Assembly (NCBI GenBank): GCA_016800925.1
Contig: JABCPU010000372.1
Coordinates: 1 to 64,000 of the forward strand
Direction: 5' to 3'
DNA: 64,000 nucleotides
DNA from: Suillus spraguei
Taxonomy: Eukaryota; Basidiomycota; Agaricomycetes; Boletales; Suillaceae
Part shown: one piece after another, positions 10,159 to 21,274 of the stretch
Layout of the letters: the number at the start of each line of letters is the position of its first letter
Position numbering within the stretch: position 1 is the first letter of the stretch
Program-made: the position numbers and the translations under genes
The notes under the pieces: generated by a model
Seen by the model: only the letters and a program-made list of their open reading frames with translations
Told to the model about the DNA's origin: nothing
Database searches by the model: none

Positions 10159-11091
10159 TGTAATGAACAAACTCACGCTGAGCTTGAAACGGCACATTTT
10201 CATATAGGTGTCACACGGCAATCATTATCCTTACCCTTCGGCTTCACTGTCCTACTTTACCATGCATTTACCCCTATCTAACGGTATTGTTCTGCACTCC
10301 GGAAGCCTCGTTGCAGCTTAACAGCTGTACTACGGCAACTTTCCTGTGAAGCGGTGATCTTTGGCAATCTCCGTGAACCCATTTGGCATCCTCAAGCAAG
10401 ATTTACCATCCATCCTATGTCCATCCAGTCTTGCTGGTATGTGATGTTTTGTAAACTGTAGTGCAGTCTTATTACATGTCTGCTGCATGTTAATCCTATC
10501 CCTTCCGTTTCCGTAGCTATTCCCTTCGTATAAAATTCCTAGGTACCCGTACTCTTTCCTTACTTCCCTCCTATAGTACACACGGTACTTAGGAATAGTC
10601 ACCACTACTGTCACTACAAAATAAAGTCCTTTACTGAAGTCACTGTTTCCTTAAGAATTGCTTTACCGCTGCACACACCACCGCTCTTTACCGCTTTCCC
10701 GCACTTCACCGCTAGCACCACCGCTTTCTCACGCTTCAACACTACACTACCGCTTGTTTTACCACAGAAGTTCCCACGCTTACCGCAGTTTTACCACTCA
10801 TACTACCGCAGTTTTACTGTTCACACTACCACTTGTCTACCGCATTCCCACACTTACCGCTAGTTTTACTGTAAGTTTCCCATGGACCGGAGGTCACTGC
10901 TAGCATCTCACTACCTCCGACGGCAGTCACGCACCACAGGTTGGGCAATATCAAACCATACTAACTTAGCATTCCCTTTAGGGTCGAACATTCTTGCCTT
11001 TGCAAGTGAAGCAGACTAGGTAGAGCGCAAGACTCGCATACTAGCTCAGGCCATGGTTTATCTACAGCCCAGGCTAGATTGTATCTTTACA
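10159..11091 (-). repeat. 0.93-kb TG...CA repeat, copy 1, inserted in the L1-like LINE
   Basis: 933 bp from TGTAATGAACA to ATCTTTACA, flanked by CCGC on both sides (10155-10158 and 11092-11095). Removing it and one CCGC restores the LINE frame (RKPRDIIPRLR reads on into ILNTNRFMTRSDK). It has no coding capacity that I can see. The middle is packed with ACCGC/ACCGCT words. The TG/CA ends and short duplication suggest a solo LTR; a non-autonomous DNA element is possible. Confidence 0.85.
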
Positions 11092-12147
11092 CCGCAGCCG
11101 GGGTATGATGTCTCTCGGCTTTCTTGGGTTATTTACTTCAGACCAGAACTTGCTAATGGTTTCTCCTCTCATATTCCAGGTCACTTGCATTCGCAGCAGG
11201 GAGTTCTTGTACCTCTTCTTTTCTAGGTGGTGTGCCTCATGCTCTAGCACCACCTTGTGATTCCTCACACTGATGTTGCTATCCAGGTTTTCAGTATCAC
11301 AGGTCCTCTGTATGTCTGCCTTGATCTGTTTTATTCTTTGGGTGATCTTAGAGAGGTGAGTCTTGGCAGTTTTCTTTGTGATTGTGCTGATTTGTGATTT
11401 AAAGGTTTCCCACAGGGTCTGCATGGTATTCTGTCCATGTTTGCTTGCCACCTGGTCATACAACTCATCTTGGAGTTTAATGCCTCGGTTGATTATTTCA
11501 TTCAGTAGGTTCTTATTGTTGACGAGACCCAGTAGCCAGGACCAGTGGCCTCTCCCAATGTGAGGGGAATTTGAAGGGGCAAAACGAACACAGACCATGT
11601 TGTGGTCCATGGGTATGATAGTTGGCCCGGAGTGCCAGTCGACAAGGCTGTCTTCATGTGATGGGGGTGAGTATATTCTATCTAGCCTCAACATCGAGCT
11701 AATGTTGGGAACACATACCTCCAGGTGTCTTGGAGATTCAGGGTGTGTTTTAAGTCTCTAAGGGCACAAACTGCCTCCTTGTCATCAGGCCTCATGGGAG
11801 CTCTATCTAGGGGTCCTCCATCAGGTTGAAATCTCTGAGCATAAAGTCTGGTGGGTGGTCACTGTGCTCCTGCCATTTAGTGCTTATATTTTTCCAAAAG
11901 GCTGGGTGTTTGTTAGCTGGATTTGGGCATATACATTCAGGAGGGTGAGTCTTTAGTTTGAGTGCCAGTTTAGGGTCACTGCTAGAGCTGAAGGGTCATG
12001 CTTTGAAAGTGATGTCCAATGTGGACCAAATGTATTGGGACACCAGGAGGTCTCTCATTTTGATGGAGATATTGTGGATGAGAAAGCTCAGGGGAAACTC
12101 TTTTACCTCTCTGCCTCCCTGTGGCTGAGGGGGAGAGACTTTTATGG
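11092..12147 (-). pseudogene. L1-like LINE endonuclease and start of RT domain (ORF2)
   Basis: Minus-strand piece of the same LINE. From about 11960 down it reads LLNVYAPNPANKHPAFW and DFMLRDFNLMEDP (normally GDFN), then RLDRIYSPP and a DHNMVCVRF motif, which are the conserved blocks of an APE-like endonuclease. After that comes the helical linker to RT (11074-11694 open). Several stops and frameshifts interrupt the endonuclease. The LINE continues at 8793-10158 once the 933-bp repeat is removed. Confidence 0.75.
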
Positions 12148-12462
12148 TGTAATGAACATATTGGTGCTGGCCTTAAAACCCTATCCTTTAGCACACATCT
12201 GACATCTATAGGAAACTCCTCTCGTCCAAAAGCTGTCTTACTCCCTTAGTGCATACCAGCAGCATCTCACGCTTACTGCACACTGTACCGATTGCCACAC
12301 CCGTGCTCCACGTACCGATGTCCTTCCATGTCCTTGCCGCGTCCACATAGCTCCATTTGGTGCGTAGTTTGTACATGAACATTTATCACTGATCCCACAG
12401 CAAGTCTTATTACATGTTGCCTCGTGCCGCAGCTGCCTCACACTACATTTACATAGCGGCAG
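12148..12462 (-). repeat. 0.93-kb repeat, copy 2, truncated
   Basis: Begins TGTAATGAACATATTGG and matches the first 315 bp of the family read in this direction. It is cut off where a second copy starts at 12463. Its other end is not found, so part was deleted or replaced. Confidence 0.75.
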
Positions 12463-12628
12463 TGTAACGAACATATTGGCGCTGGCCTCGAAACCCTACC
12501 TTTTAGTACTCATCTCATGTCTATAGGAGTTACCACTTGTCCATGGCCGTCTTACCCTTTTAGCATTGCCGGCAGCACCTCACACTTACCGCACAACCAT
12601 ACCGACTGCCACACCACATTCCACATAC

Positions 12629-13103
12629 TGTCACAACTCACAAACGAATTAACGCAAGGGCAGAGACTAGGACTCAAACTAAGGTTATCACAAGAAGAGA
12701 GAGGAGCAAGGATGTCTTGGATTCCTACAGTTGTAGATACAAGAGGTTTGAACTAAAGAACTACTACAGTGGAACTAGCTAACTATATACACATATTGAA
12801 ACTGAGATATAAACTGAGTTTGAAACTACTAGCCAATCATAAAATAGAAATGAGAATCGTACGATGTGATAGTTGTGACATTGTTATGACATCATATTCT
12901 AGAAGATTCTAAGATCACATGATACTATCTTATCTTATCTTATCCGATAGCATCATAAAAGATCTCTTCATCTTCATCGGGAAGTTTGGTTATAGAAGTG
13001 GATATGGGAATTTTGATAGGATTTGAGTTTGTCTTAGCGCTGGATTTAGACGCTTTAGGGAAATTGAGAAAGGAGTAATGATTTGTATTTGGAATTCATG
13101 ACA
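12629..13103 (+). repeat. Solo LTR, 475 bp
   Basis: TGTCACAAC...CATGACA, starting TG and ending CA, flanked by CATAC (12624-12628) and CGTAC (13104-13108). The single mismatch is a CpG-type transition. It interrupts repeat copy 3: joining both sides gives the CCACGTACCGATGTCC seen in other family members. It has no ORF and no internal domain, so it is most likely a recombined LTR. The strand is arbitrary. Confidence 0.75.
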
Positions 13104-13435
13104 CGTACCGATGTCCTTCCATGTCCTTGCTGCGTCCACATAGCTCCATTTGGTGCGTAGTTTATACATGACCATTTATCACTAATTCCATGGCAAGCCT
13201 TATTACATGTCGCCTTGTGCTGCAGCTGCATCATGCTATGTTTACATATGGCAGTTACTGTACTTGAGCGCTACTGATTTCACCTAACACATCCTGAGTA
13301 TATACAATTTAGGATATAAGCACTGCGTACCCCACACCTGATTTGTACCTCATTTTCACCATACTGTAGGTCAGAATTAGTGTCTAGCTCTGGATCTACC
13401 CAGTAGTGGACTTAGTCTTTAAAGTTCCTTACCAC

Positions 13436-14364
13436 TGTAAAGATACAACCTAACCTGGGCTGTAGATAAACTACCTCCTAAGTTAGTATGTGAGTCTTGC
13501 GCTCCGTCTAGTCTGCTTCACTTGCAAAACAAGAGTGTTCGACCCTAAAGGGGGATGCCTGTTAGTATGGTCAAGTTCAAGTCAAACCAATGTGCGAATG
13601 TAGTGTCGTAGTCAGCAGTAAGTTGCCGCAGTCAGCGATGATGCTGCTGGAACTAGCGTCGTATGTAGCAGAGCTACCTAGGTTGAGATAATACTTGTAA
13701 CAGTAACATTGAGCGAGCAGTGACAAGCGGTGCAAAGAAACAGTAAAGAAGGCCGCAGTACTTTCAGCAGTAAAGTAGCGGTGCATGAGAAGTTCAGTCA
13801 AAATAATAATCAAAAGTCCAGCGGTATGTCAGCAGTAATGGAGAACGAGCGTGATTGATTAATGAGCGATAAGGAAACTTTAAAGACAAAGTCTACTACT
13901 GGGTAGATCCAGAGCTAGACAATAATCCTGACCTATAGTACATGCAATGGGGTAAAATCAGGTACTGTATCGTGCAGGGTATGCGGTGCTTATATCCTAA
14001 ATTGTATGTACTTGGGATGCTCTAGACAAGATCAGTAGCACTCAAGTATAGTAACTGCCATATGTAAACATAGTGCGAGGCGCTGCGGCATGAGGCAACA
14101 TGTAATAAGACTTGCTGTGGAATCAGTGATCACGAACATAAAACAAACGATGCACCAAATGGAGCTATGTGGATGCTGCAAGGACATAGGAGGACATCAG
14201 TACGTGGAACAAGGTGCGGCAGTCGGTATGGTGTGCAGTAAATGTGGGATGCCACCAGAAGTGCTAAAGGGGTAAGACGGCCATGGACAAGTGGTAACTC
14301 CTATAGACATGAGATGAGTGTCAAAAGATAGGGTTTTAAGCCCAGCGCCAATATGTTCGTTACA
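13436..14364 (+). repeat. 0.93-kb repeat, copy 4, inverted inside copy 3
   Basis: 929 bp from TGTAAAGATACAACC to TGTTCGTTACA, opposite in orientation to the copy that contains it. Flanks CCAC and CTGC are a poor 4-bp duplication. A 61-codon ORF with several Cys (MELCGCCKDIGG) lies at 14090-14275, but frames differ between copies, so I do not call it a gene. Confidence 0.8.
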
Positions 14365-14816
14365 CTGCTCGTTAATCAATTTCGCTCATTCACCATTACC
14401 ACTGGCATACTGCTAGAACCTTGACCCCTATTTTGACTGAACTTCATGCACACTGCTACTTTACCGCTGAAAGTACTGCAGTATTCTTTACTGTTTCTTT
14501 GCATTGCTCGCACCTTACCGCTACCACTGACTTTATCACTTGACGCAATGTTTCCAAGCATTGTTTCAACCATGGTAGTACCGCTACATACAATGCTAAT
14601 TCTGGCGGCATCTTCGCTAGCCATGGCAGCTTACCGCTGACTATGACACTACTTTTGCACATTGGTTTGACTCAGACTTAGCTATTCTAACAGGCATCCC
14701 TCTTTAGGGTTGAACTCTCCTGTTCAACAAGTGAAGCAGACTAGATGGGGTGCAAGACTCACATACTAACTTAGGAGGTAGTTTATCTACAGCCCAGGTT
14801 AGGTTGTATCTTTACA

Positions 14817-15231
14817 ACAGGTTGGGCGCCCTGATGTATGAAGTTTGCAATGGTAGAGATGTTAGCCCTAATACATTCCGCCAGGATGGTCGCCTTTCAG
14901 ACACATCTCTCCCGGTATAGTCAAAAACCCGGACAACAAACTTGGGGTGCTCTACCTGGAACCAGGCGAGGAGGACTTTGTTGTCCAAGTGGTCAAAAAC
15001 TTGGGCCGAGTGGGACAGATGGGTGTGGGGGAAGCTGCCAAGGGGGATGGGGGTAAACTGGGAAAGGATAGTAGTGTGGTGGGGGCCGTCATGTTGGACC
15101 ACTGAACGGTTTTGTTCAGGCAAGTATGGCCTGCTCCTTTGCAGTCATAGGGGGTTGGGTCACTGTGTGGGTGGGGTTATCCATCACAAGGTCTCTGTTT
15201 TCCTCTCATGGGGCATGCATAGAGTCCGCGA
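14817..15231 (-). pseudogene. L1-like LINE ORF1 fragment
   Basis: Minus-strand ORF 14812-15123 contains LLAWFQVEHPKFVVRVFDY, which I associate with ORF1 proteins of basidiomycete L1-like LINEs (weak recognition). It lies between two blocks of the 0.93-kb repeat and continues at 17156. ORF1 proteins bind the element RNA. No complete frame remains. Confidence 0.5.
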
Positions 15232-17155
15232 TGTAACGAACATATTGGCGCTGGGCTTAAAACCCATATTTTGACACTCGTCTCATGTCTACAGGAGATA
15301 ACACTTGTCCATGGCCATTGTAAAGATACAACCTAGCTTGGGCTGTAGATAAACCATGGCCTAAACTAGTATGTGAGTCTTGCGCTCCGTCTAGTCTGCT
15401 TCACTTGTAAGAACAAGAGTGTTCGACCCTAAAGGGGGATGCCTATTTAGTATGGTCAAGTTCGAGTCTAACTTATTTGCGAAACAAGCGTCTGAGTCAG
15501 CGGTAAGTTGCTGTGGTCAGCAATGATACCACCGGAACTAGCATCGTGCACTGCGGTGCTACCGTCGTCGAGATAAGGTCAGTAACAGTTGCATCTAGTG
15601 AGCGATGTTGAGCGGTGGTCTCAGCAGTAGCGGTAAGGTTGCAAGCGGTGCAAAGAAACAGTAAAGAAGTCCGTGGTACTTTCAGCGGTAAAGTAGCGGA
15701 GCATCAGAAGTTCAGTCAAAAGTAACAATCAAAAGTCCAGTGGTATGCCGGCGGTAACGGAGAACGAGCGTGATGTATTAATGAGCGATAAGGGAACTTT
15801 AAAGACTACGTCCACTACTGGGTTGATCCAGAGCTAGACAATAATCCTGACCTATAGTACGTGCAATGGTGTAAAATCAGGTGCTCTATCGTGTGGGGTA
15901 CGCGGTGCTTATATCCTAATTTGTATGTACTCGGAATACTCTAGGCGAGATCAGTAGCGCTGGAGTGTAGTAACTGCCGTAAGTAAACATAGTGTAAGGC
16001 GCTGCAGCACGAGGCAACATGTAATAATGCTTGCCATGGAATCAGTGATAACAAACAGGAAACAAACTACGCACCAAATGGAGCTATGCGGATGCGGCAA
16101 GGACATGGAAGGACATTGGTTTGTGGAATGTGGTGTGGCAGTCGGTACAGTGTGCGGTAAGCGTGGGATGCCGCCAGTTACTGCTAAAGGGGTAAGAAGG
16201 CCATGGACTAGTGGTAACTCCTGTAGACGTGAGACGAGTGTCAAAATATGGGGTTTTAAGCCCAGCGCCAATATGTTCATTACACCGTCTTACCCTGTTT
16301 AGCAGTACCAGCAGTATCCCACGCTTACCACACACCATACCGACTGCCACACCACATTCCACGAACCAATGTCCTTCCATGTCCTTGCCGCATCTGCATA
16401 GCTCCATTTGGTGTGTAGTTTGTTTTCTGTTCATTATCACTGATTCTACGGCAAGTGTTATTACATGTTGCCTCATGCCGCAGCACCTCGCGCTATGTTT
16501 ACTCATAGCAGTTACTACACTCCAGCACTACTGATCTCGCCTAGAGTATTCCGAGTACATATGAATTAGGATATAAGTACCGCGTACCCTGCACGATACA
16601 GTACCTGATTTTACACCATTGCACGTACTATAGGTCAGGATTATTGTCTAGCTCTGGATCAACCCAGTAGTGGACATAGTCTTTAAAGTTCCCTTATCAC
16701 TCGTTAATACATCACGCTCATTCTCCATTACCGCTGGACTTTTGATTGTTACTTTTGACTGAACTTCTCACGCTCCGCTACTTTACTGCTGAAAGTACCG
16801 CTGACTTCTTTACTGTTTCATTGCACCGCTCGCAACTTTACTGCTACCACTGAGACCACCGCTCGACATTGCTCACTAGATGCAACTGTTACTGACTTTA
16901 TCTCGACGATGGTAGCACCGCTACACATGACGCTAGTTCCAGCGGTATCATCGCTGACCATGGCAACTTACCGCTGACCATGACACTTGTTTCACAAATA
17001 AGTTAGACTCAAACTTGACCATACTAAATAGGCATCCCCCTTTAGGGTCGAACACTCTTGTTCTTACAAGTGAAGCAGACTAGACGGAGCGCAAGACTAA
17101 CATACTAGTTTAGGCAGTGGTTTATCTACAGCCCAAGCTAGGTTGTATCTTTACA
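15232..17155 (-). repeat. 0.93-kb repeat, copy 5, with copy 6 nested inside
   Basis: TGTAACGAACATATTGG at 15232 to ATCTTTACA at 17155, flanked on both sides by GCGA (15228-15231 and 17156-17159). This perfect 4-bp duplication fixes the family's duplication length. Copy 6 is inserted after 87 bp. Without it the copy is about 958 bp. Confidence 0.85.
15319..16284 (+). repeat. 0.93-kb repeat, copy 6, inverted inside copy 5
   Basis: 966 bp, TGTAAAGATACAACC to TGTTCATTACA. Flanks are CCAT (15315-15318) and CCGT (16285-16288); the original site in the family reads CCGT, so one CpG transition separates them. It is opposite in orientation to the remaining 871 bp of copy 5 and can form a long hairpin with it. 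Confidence 0.85.
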
Positions 17156-18120
17156 GCGAGTCCTCCGCAATGGGCAAGGGACTCAGCAGGGAGGACATCA
17201 GGGGGGTAGGTAAATCCATGTCCAAGAGGTTTTGGTCTTGCAGCTTCTTAGCAGGTGAGGTGGGGGTTGCAGGGGATGCAGGGGTCGAGGGCAGGGGAGA
17301 GATGGTGTGTCCTAGCATATCCATATTATTGTCCTCCTGCAGGACATTCTGCAGGAAGGATTTTGGCCCAGTGCAGGGCGTGACAGGGTTAGGGCAGGGG
17401 GTGCTGGGTAGGGGCGAGAGGCTTGTGGGAGGGTCTTGATGGAGGATAGGTGAGTGGCTTTCATTGTGGGTGGATGGGGTGTTAGGTGAGTTCTGCTCAC
17501 ATTTTATACATGTTCCTTGGGGTGGGGTTACCAGGTGGTGCGCATGTTGCGGCATGGTTCGGTGGATACATTCATGACCGAAGACGAGAGTGTGATTACA
17601 CTAGTGGTAATAGGCTTGGAGCCAAGTAGGTGTCAAGGTAAGGTGCTTGATAAGGCATCCTCTAAGATGGATCAGCTCTCAGTATGTCAGTCTTTGGGTG
17701 GGTTTTTGTTGGGGTGGGGTAATATACTTTCAGTACATTTCCTCCTGACAACCTGCAGGTGGTAGCATGGTGGTAGGGCCATTTCAGCTCGCTAACATTG
17801 CTCCTTGTATTTCTTAGTGTAGTGAAGGGGTGGACATTGGGTGGGGGTGCTGGCACAGGGTACATAATGTTTGTTGACACACTTGAGGGGTTGTCTCATG
17901 GTGGGAGTTGGGGGCAGTAGCCATCAGGCAGGGTGCACAGGGTTGGGTGTATCAGTCTCAAGTTGGACGGAGTGTTTTTTATCTTCGCATGTCAGCAGGG
18001 GGTATCTATTTCACTTGGAGTGGGTCTTATCGTGCATGTAAAGGGTACTCTAGTGTTTTCTGGCAGGCAGTAGTGTTCAGGGTGCAGTGTAGGGTAGCAG
18101 TGGGTCTAAACTGAGGGTTC
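17156..18120 (-). pseudogene. L1-like LINE ORF1 and 5' region
   Basis: Minus-strand Pro/Ser/Thr-rich segment (open 17151-17555, rich in PTS with a CIKCEQN pair) and further decayed coding-like sequence up to about 18.1 kb. Position and orientation make it the 5' part of the LINE read through 15231-14817, 12147-11092 and 10158-8793. The 5' border is not defined, and I recognise no complete domain. Confidence 0.45.
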
Positions 18121-18239
18121 TCTCATTCAGGGCGTGTGTCAGGGGTGCAAGTGGTTTTTATAGTTATATCTTTATTTGTGAAGGGGCCAGTGGTTAACTG
18201 TGAGCAGCGGTTGCTCTACCTTTCCCACAGAGTTGCATG

Positions 18240-19060
18240 GGAAAACTTGACCAAGGTGGTGGTATGAGTGCAAGGGCCCTCAGCCTTTGTTTCTAATTTG
18301 TGCCCTACAGCAGCTTGCTGCTGCCAAATTCCCAGAATACTGGAAAGTTGATGACACCTGACATCTGACTCAGCAACCTGGAGCACCACAGGATACTGAG
18401 TCATCCGACATTTATTCATTTCCAGATGTGCATTGGTGCAAGGCATTCCTATGCTATTATTCGTGCTGGTCTCATGGCAGACTGAGGATGCCTCCACGTG
18501 TTAGAATCCGCGTCCGATACCTCCTATCTGGAAGAAGATAGAGATATCCGGAAGTGATATCCGAAAGTATTTCTGGTCATGTGACCTGTCATCCGGATTA
18601 GGTTACTCCTCTTAATCACTGGATTACCTGTCAAGTAGCGGAGTAGACTAACACTCATCCATAGCAATGATAGCATAGTGTACAGCTACTTACTCCAGAC
18701 TCTGTCATATCATTGGAGATGATGACAGAGATACTCCATACATATTTAGTATATAAACAACATGTAAACTACAAATTAAGGTGTCGAAATAAGAAATCTA
18801 TCCTGTACCAAAGTTACTCTACTCCTATAAACCGGATTTCCTTTCCTTTCCGGTTCCTATCTTAGTCCGCTCTTCCAGAACCCCTATTTCCGGAATATCT
18901 CTGGAAAACATCTCGGAAACATCCTCCGGATATCCTTTGGATTCCCTTTGGAAACTTCATCAGAAACTCATCCAGAAACCCTCCGGATTCTTTCCCCCTA
19001 TACTCCGGCTATAATCTTGTCACCACAATGGTGCTCAGAGTGCATTGACATACCCTGGCA
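18240..19060 (+). pseudogene. Relic of a WD40-family tail exon, split by a solo LTR
   Basis: 18300-18498 aligns with the last exon of WD40 gene 1 (around 23110-23335), including DVHW-like and YYSCWSHGRLR-like coding. The match resumes at 19028 (ATGGTGCTCAGAG against ATGGCGCTTGGAG) after the LTR. The paralog is fragmentary and out of frame, so non-functional. Confidence 0.6.
18499..19022 (+). repeat. Solo LTR, 524 bp
   Basis: TGTTAGAATCC...ATCTTGTCA, flanked by CCACG (18494-18498) and CCACA (19023-19027), with one transition. It interrupts a WD40 tail relic. It contains GTATATAAAC near 18751 as a likely TATA and repeated TCCGGA/TTTCCGG words in its second half. No internal domain is present. 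Confidence 0.75.
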
Positions 19061-20325
19061 GGATAAAACAATGACTAGAAACCATGCTGCGGCTCAAGGT
19101 GGCAGTTAGCCCAATGCCCAGTTCTCTACTTTCATCAGATTCCCAAAAATTGATAGCTTCAAACTTCCATATCAATGTATATCAATTCGCTTGTAGATTG
19201 GTTATGCGATACTTTATTGTCGCTCTTCTGATGCGCTGTCCTATGAATATTGTGAATGTGATGTGCAGTTTATGATGAAAGTACATACCAGTAAGCAGTA
19301 CTTGATAATCTAAGCTTGGATAGTCGGACTACTACAGTTTCAGCTGGTCACGAGCACATCCTTCGTTAGACAATCTTTATTTATAAATACATAGTTGTCC
19401 CAGTGATTGCTCTTGGTGCTCCGAGGAATATTTTGATTCAGAGGTTCAGAGGATTATCATGTAGTACAATGACAATGTACGCTAGTCACGGCTGTTTGGT
19501 AGCCTGTGAGGCAACTGAATAACCGGATCAAATAGGAACAAACAAACATTGACTTTTGACCTCAGACCAGTCGACTCGACGTTGACAACTCGATTTGACT
19601 CCAGCGAGGTTAGAGATTAAATTAGCTGGAGAATTGTTGCGGTCAACTATGATTAATGTGTATCTTACCTTTTTCATCGTTCTTGTCTGTCCCTGACTAT
19701 TATTTCGTGCAGGGCACCAACTGTGCTTCTCAGATTTAAGTTGCGCCCCCAGATTTAACTGTGCAAAATTATATCCGCGTAGTTTTTTTTAATGGAGCTG
19801 GTCGATGTGAGCAGCCTACAAGGTTTTGCTGGTCACCCTGCTTGATTGTGTTGTATTGCAAGTCGAGAACCGAGCCGATGGCATCTACACTGAGTATTCC
19901 ATCAGCGTACTGCTGTGCCCTAGTTGTACATCAGGTTTTGCGGCAGCGGCCCTTACCTGAAGTGAAGGCAAATCTCAGGTGACGGTCACTACACGATAAC
20001 CCTCGCGTTGCTCAACCTCTGCATTCCTTCAAGCACTTGTCCGTCAGATATTTGACACTTTGCCGAAGAGCTTCCCTCCGAGCAACTGTGTTCTTCCATG
20101 GGGAGAAATAGGTCAAGCACTTGAGCTAGAATTATGCCCTGCTGTGTGGTCCACGATTTCAATCGTCAACCCACCTGTGTCATCAGTAGCATATTCTCCT
20201 CTAAGTCCTCTTCGCAACAATATTATGAAGTCAGGCATTTACTTACCTTCTGGAGTCCCACCAAGCTTCACTATGCTCAATTATACGCAGTGCATTCCTG
20301 ATCCTCAGACCTGCGTCATCTAGAA
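19061..20325. other. Intergenic region, no supported gene
   Basis: Short plus-strand ORFs at 19084, 19761 and 20060 have no recognisable domain and no consistent splice pattern. A decayed or multi-exon gene leading into 20326 cannot be excluded. Confidence 0.35.
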
Positions 20326-20718
20326 ATGACTGTGCGCCCTCAGGTATCGAGGAGGCTTGAGTTCGCGATTCGTCATGATCTATATTACACTCACATTTTA
20401 GTCTCAGCCTACCCCTTCACAGCCTGCCTGCACATGTCAAGACGATGGCTATTTCGTGCAGGTGCCTGTATCGATGATGATGGCTGGATACGTAACGAGG
20501 TGTCCGACCCTCCTTTACCTAATTTCAACGTGCACAGACCAAGACCGGGGAGCATTATGGGCTCAAGGGCCGATAATGTTGGTGCTTCAAATAATCGGAT
20601 GTTACGTACGTTCTTTTATACTGTGGTGCTGATTATTGTCGCTTGTGGCATATGGCTGATATGTTGCTCCTCCTTCATCAGAAGTCTATCGACGACGTCC
20701 TTTTTTGTAATCATGTGA
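20326..20718 (+). CDS. Hypothetical protein with one membrane segment (doubtful)
   Basis: 130 codons. The only notable feature is a hydrophobic stretch near the C-terminus (TFFYTVVLIIVACGIWLIC), which could anchor a single-pass protein. I recognise no family. It may be the last exon of a gene starting upstream or a chance ORF. There is no recognised neighbour link. Confidence 0.22.
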   Translation: MTVRPQVSRRLEFAIRHDLYYTHILVSAYPFTACLHMSRRWLFRAGACIDDDGWIRNEVSDPPLPNFNVHRPRPGSIMGSRADNVGASNNRMLRTFFYTVVLIIVACGIWLICCSSFIRSLSTTSFFVIM

Positions 20719-21274
20719 TGAGAACTTCCGGACCGAATGCTAAAATTACTCTTGAACAAGGAGCCAGGCTGTAGTGCGATTCGCAAGATTTCATAATGCC
20801 GCGGTCGGTTGACCCTTGCAGATGCGTCTGTTTCTTTAACTTCGTCGTGCTTCCCCTCTGACAGTCAGCCGTAGTGATGTTTGCTCTTCCACATTCGAGA
20901 GCTCGTTCTCAGAGTGCTACATTTCCAACTTACAAAGCACCCTACTAATATACAGCTTGACCTGGGAAATGAAAAACGTCTAATGGACACTTTCCACAGA
21001 GAAACTTTGGTTATGGCTGTGTGCCGACAAACAAGGAGGATTAGCAATGCACAGTCCTCACATTGAAAATTTCATCGTTCTCCTTCCTCAAGTCAGCACC
21101 TTGGTAACATGAACTTTCTTAACTTCCAGTGCCGATGAACTGACGATGAGCTTCAGCAGGAAAAGTATCCACCCGTCTTCAAAATTGCCATCGATATCAG
21201 GTCCCTCGCGTCCTAGGAAGCTCGGCGCTGTTCCTTTGAATACATCCACATAATTCGGAACAATCCTTAGCTAC

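Larger units (their letters stand above)
12463..14816 (-). repeat. 0.93-kb repeat, copy 3, carrying two nested insertions
   Basis: Starts TGTAACGAACATATTGG at 12463 and ends ATCTTTACA at 14816. A solo LTR (12629-13103) and an opposite-strand family member (13436-14364) are inserted inside. Removing both leaves about 950 bp, the family size. Flanks are GCAG and ACAG, an imperfect match. Confidence 0.8.

Noticed and set aside
11005..11060. tRNA-like boxes (GGTAGAGCGCAAGACT, TAGCTCAGG, GTTCGACCC) in the 0.93-kb repeat
   Set aside because: The boxes are in the wrong order and no cloverleaf stems form around them, so neither a tRNA gene nor a tRNA-derived SINE is supported.
14090..16506. Small cysteine-containing ORFs in the 0.93-kb repeats (MELCGCGKDMEGHW type)
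   Set aside because: They appear in three copies only because the DNA is similar; other copies lose the start or shift frame, so there is no sign of protein selection.
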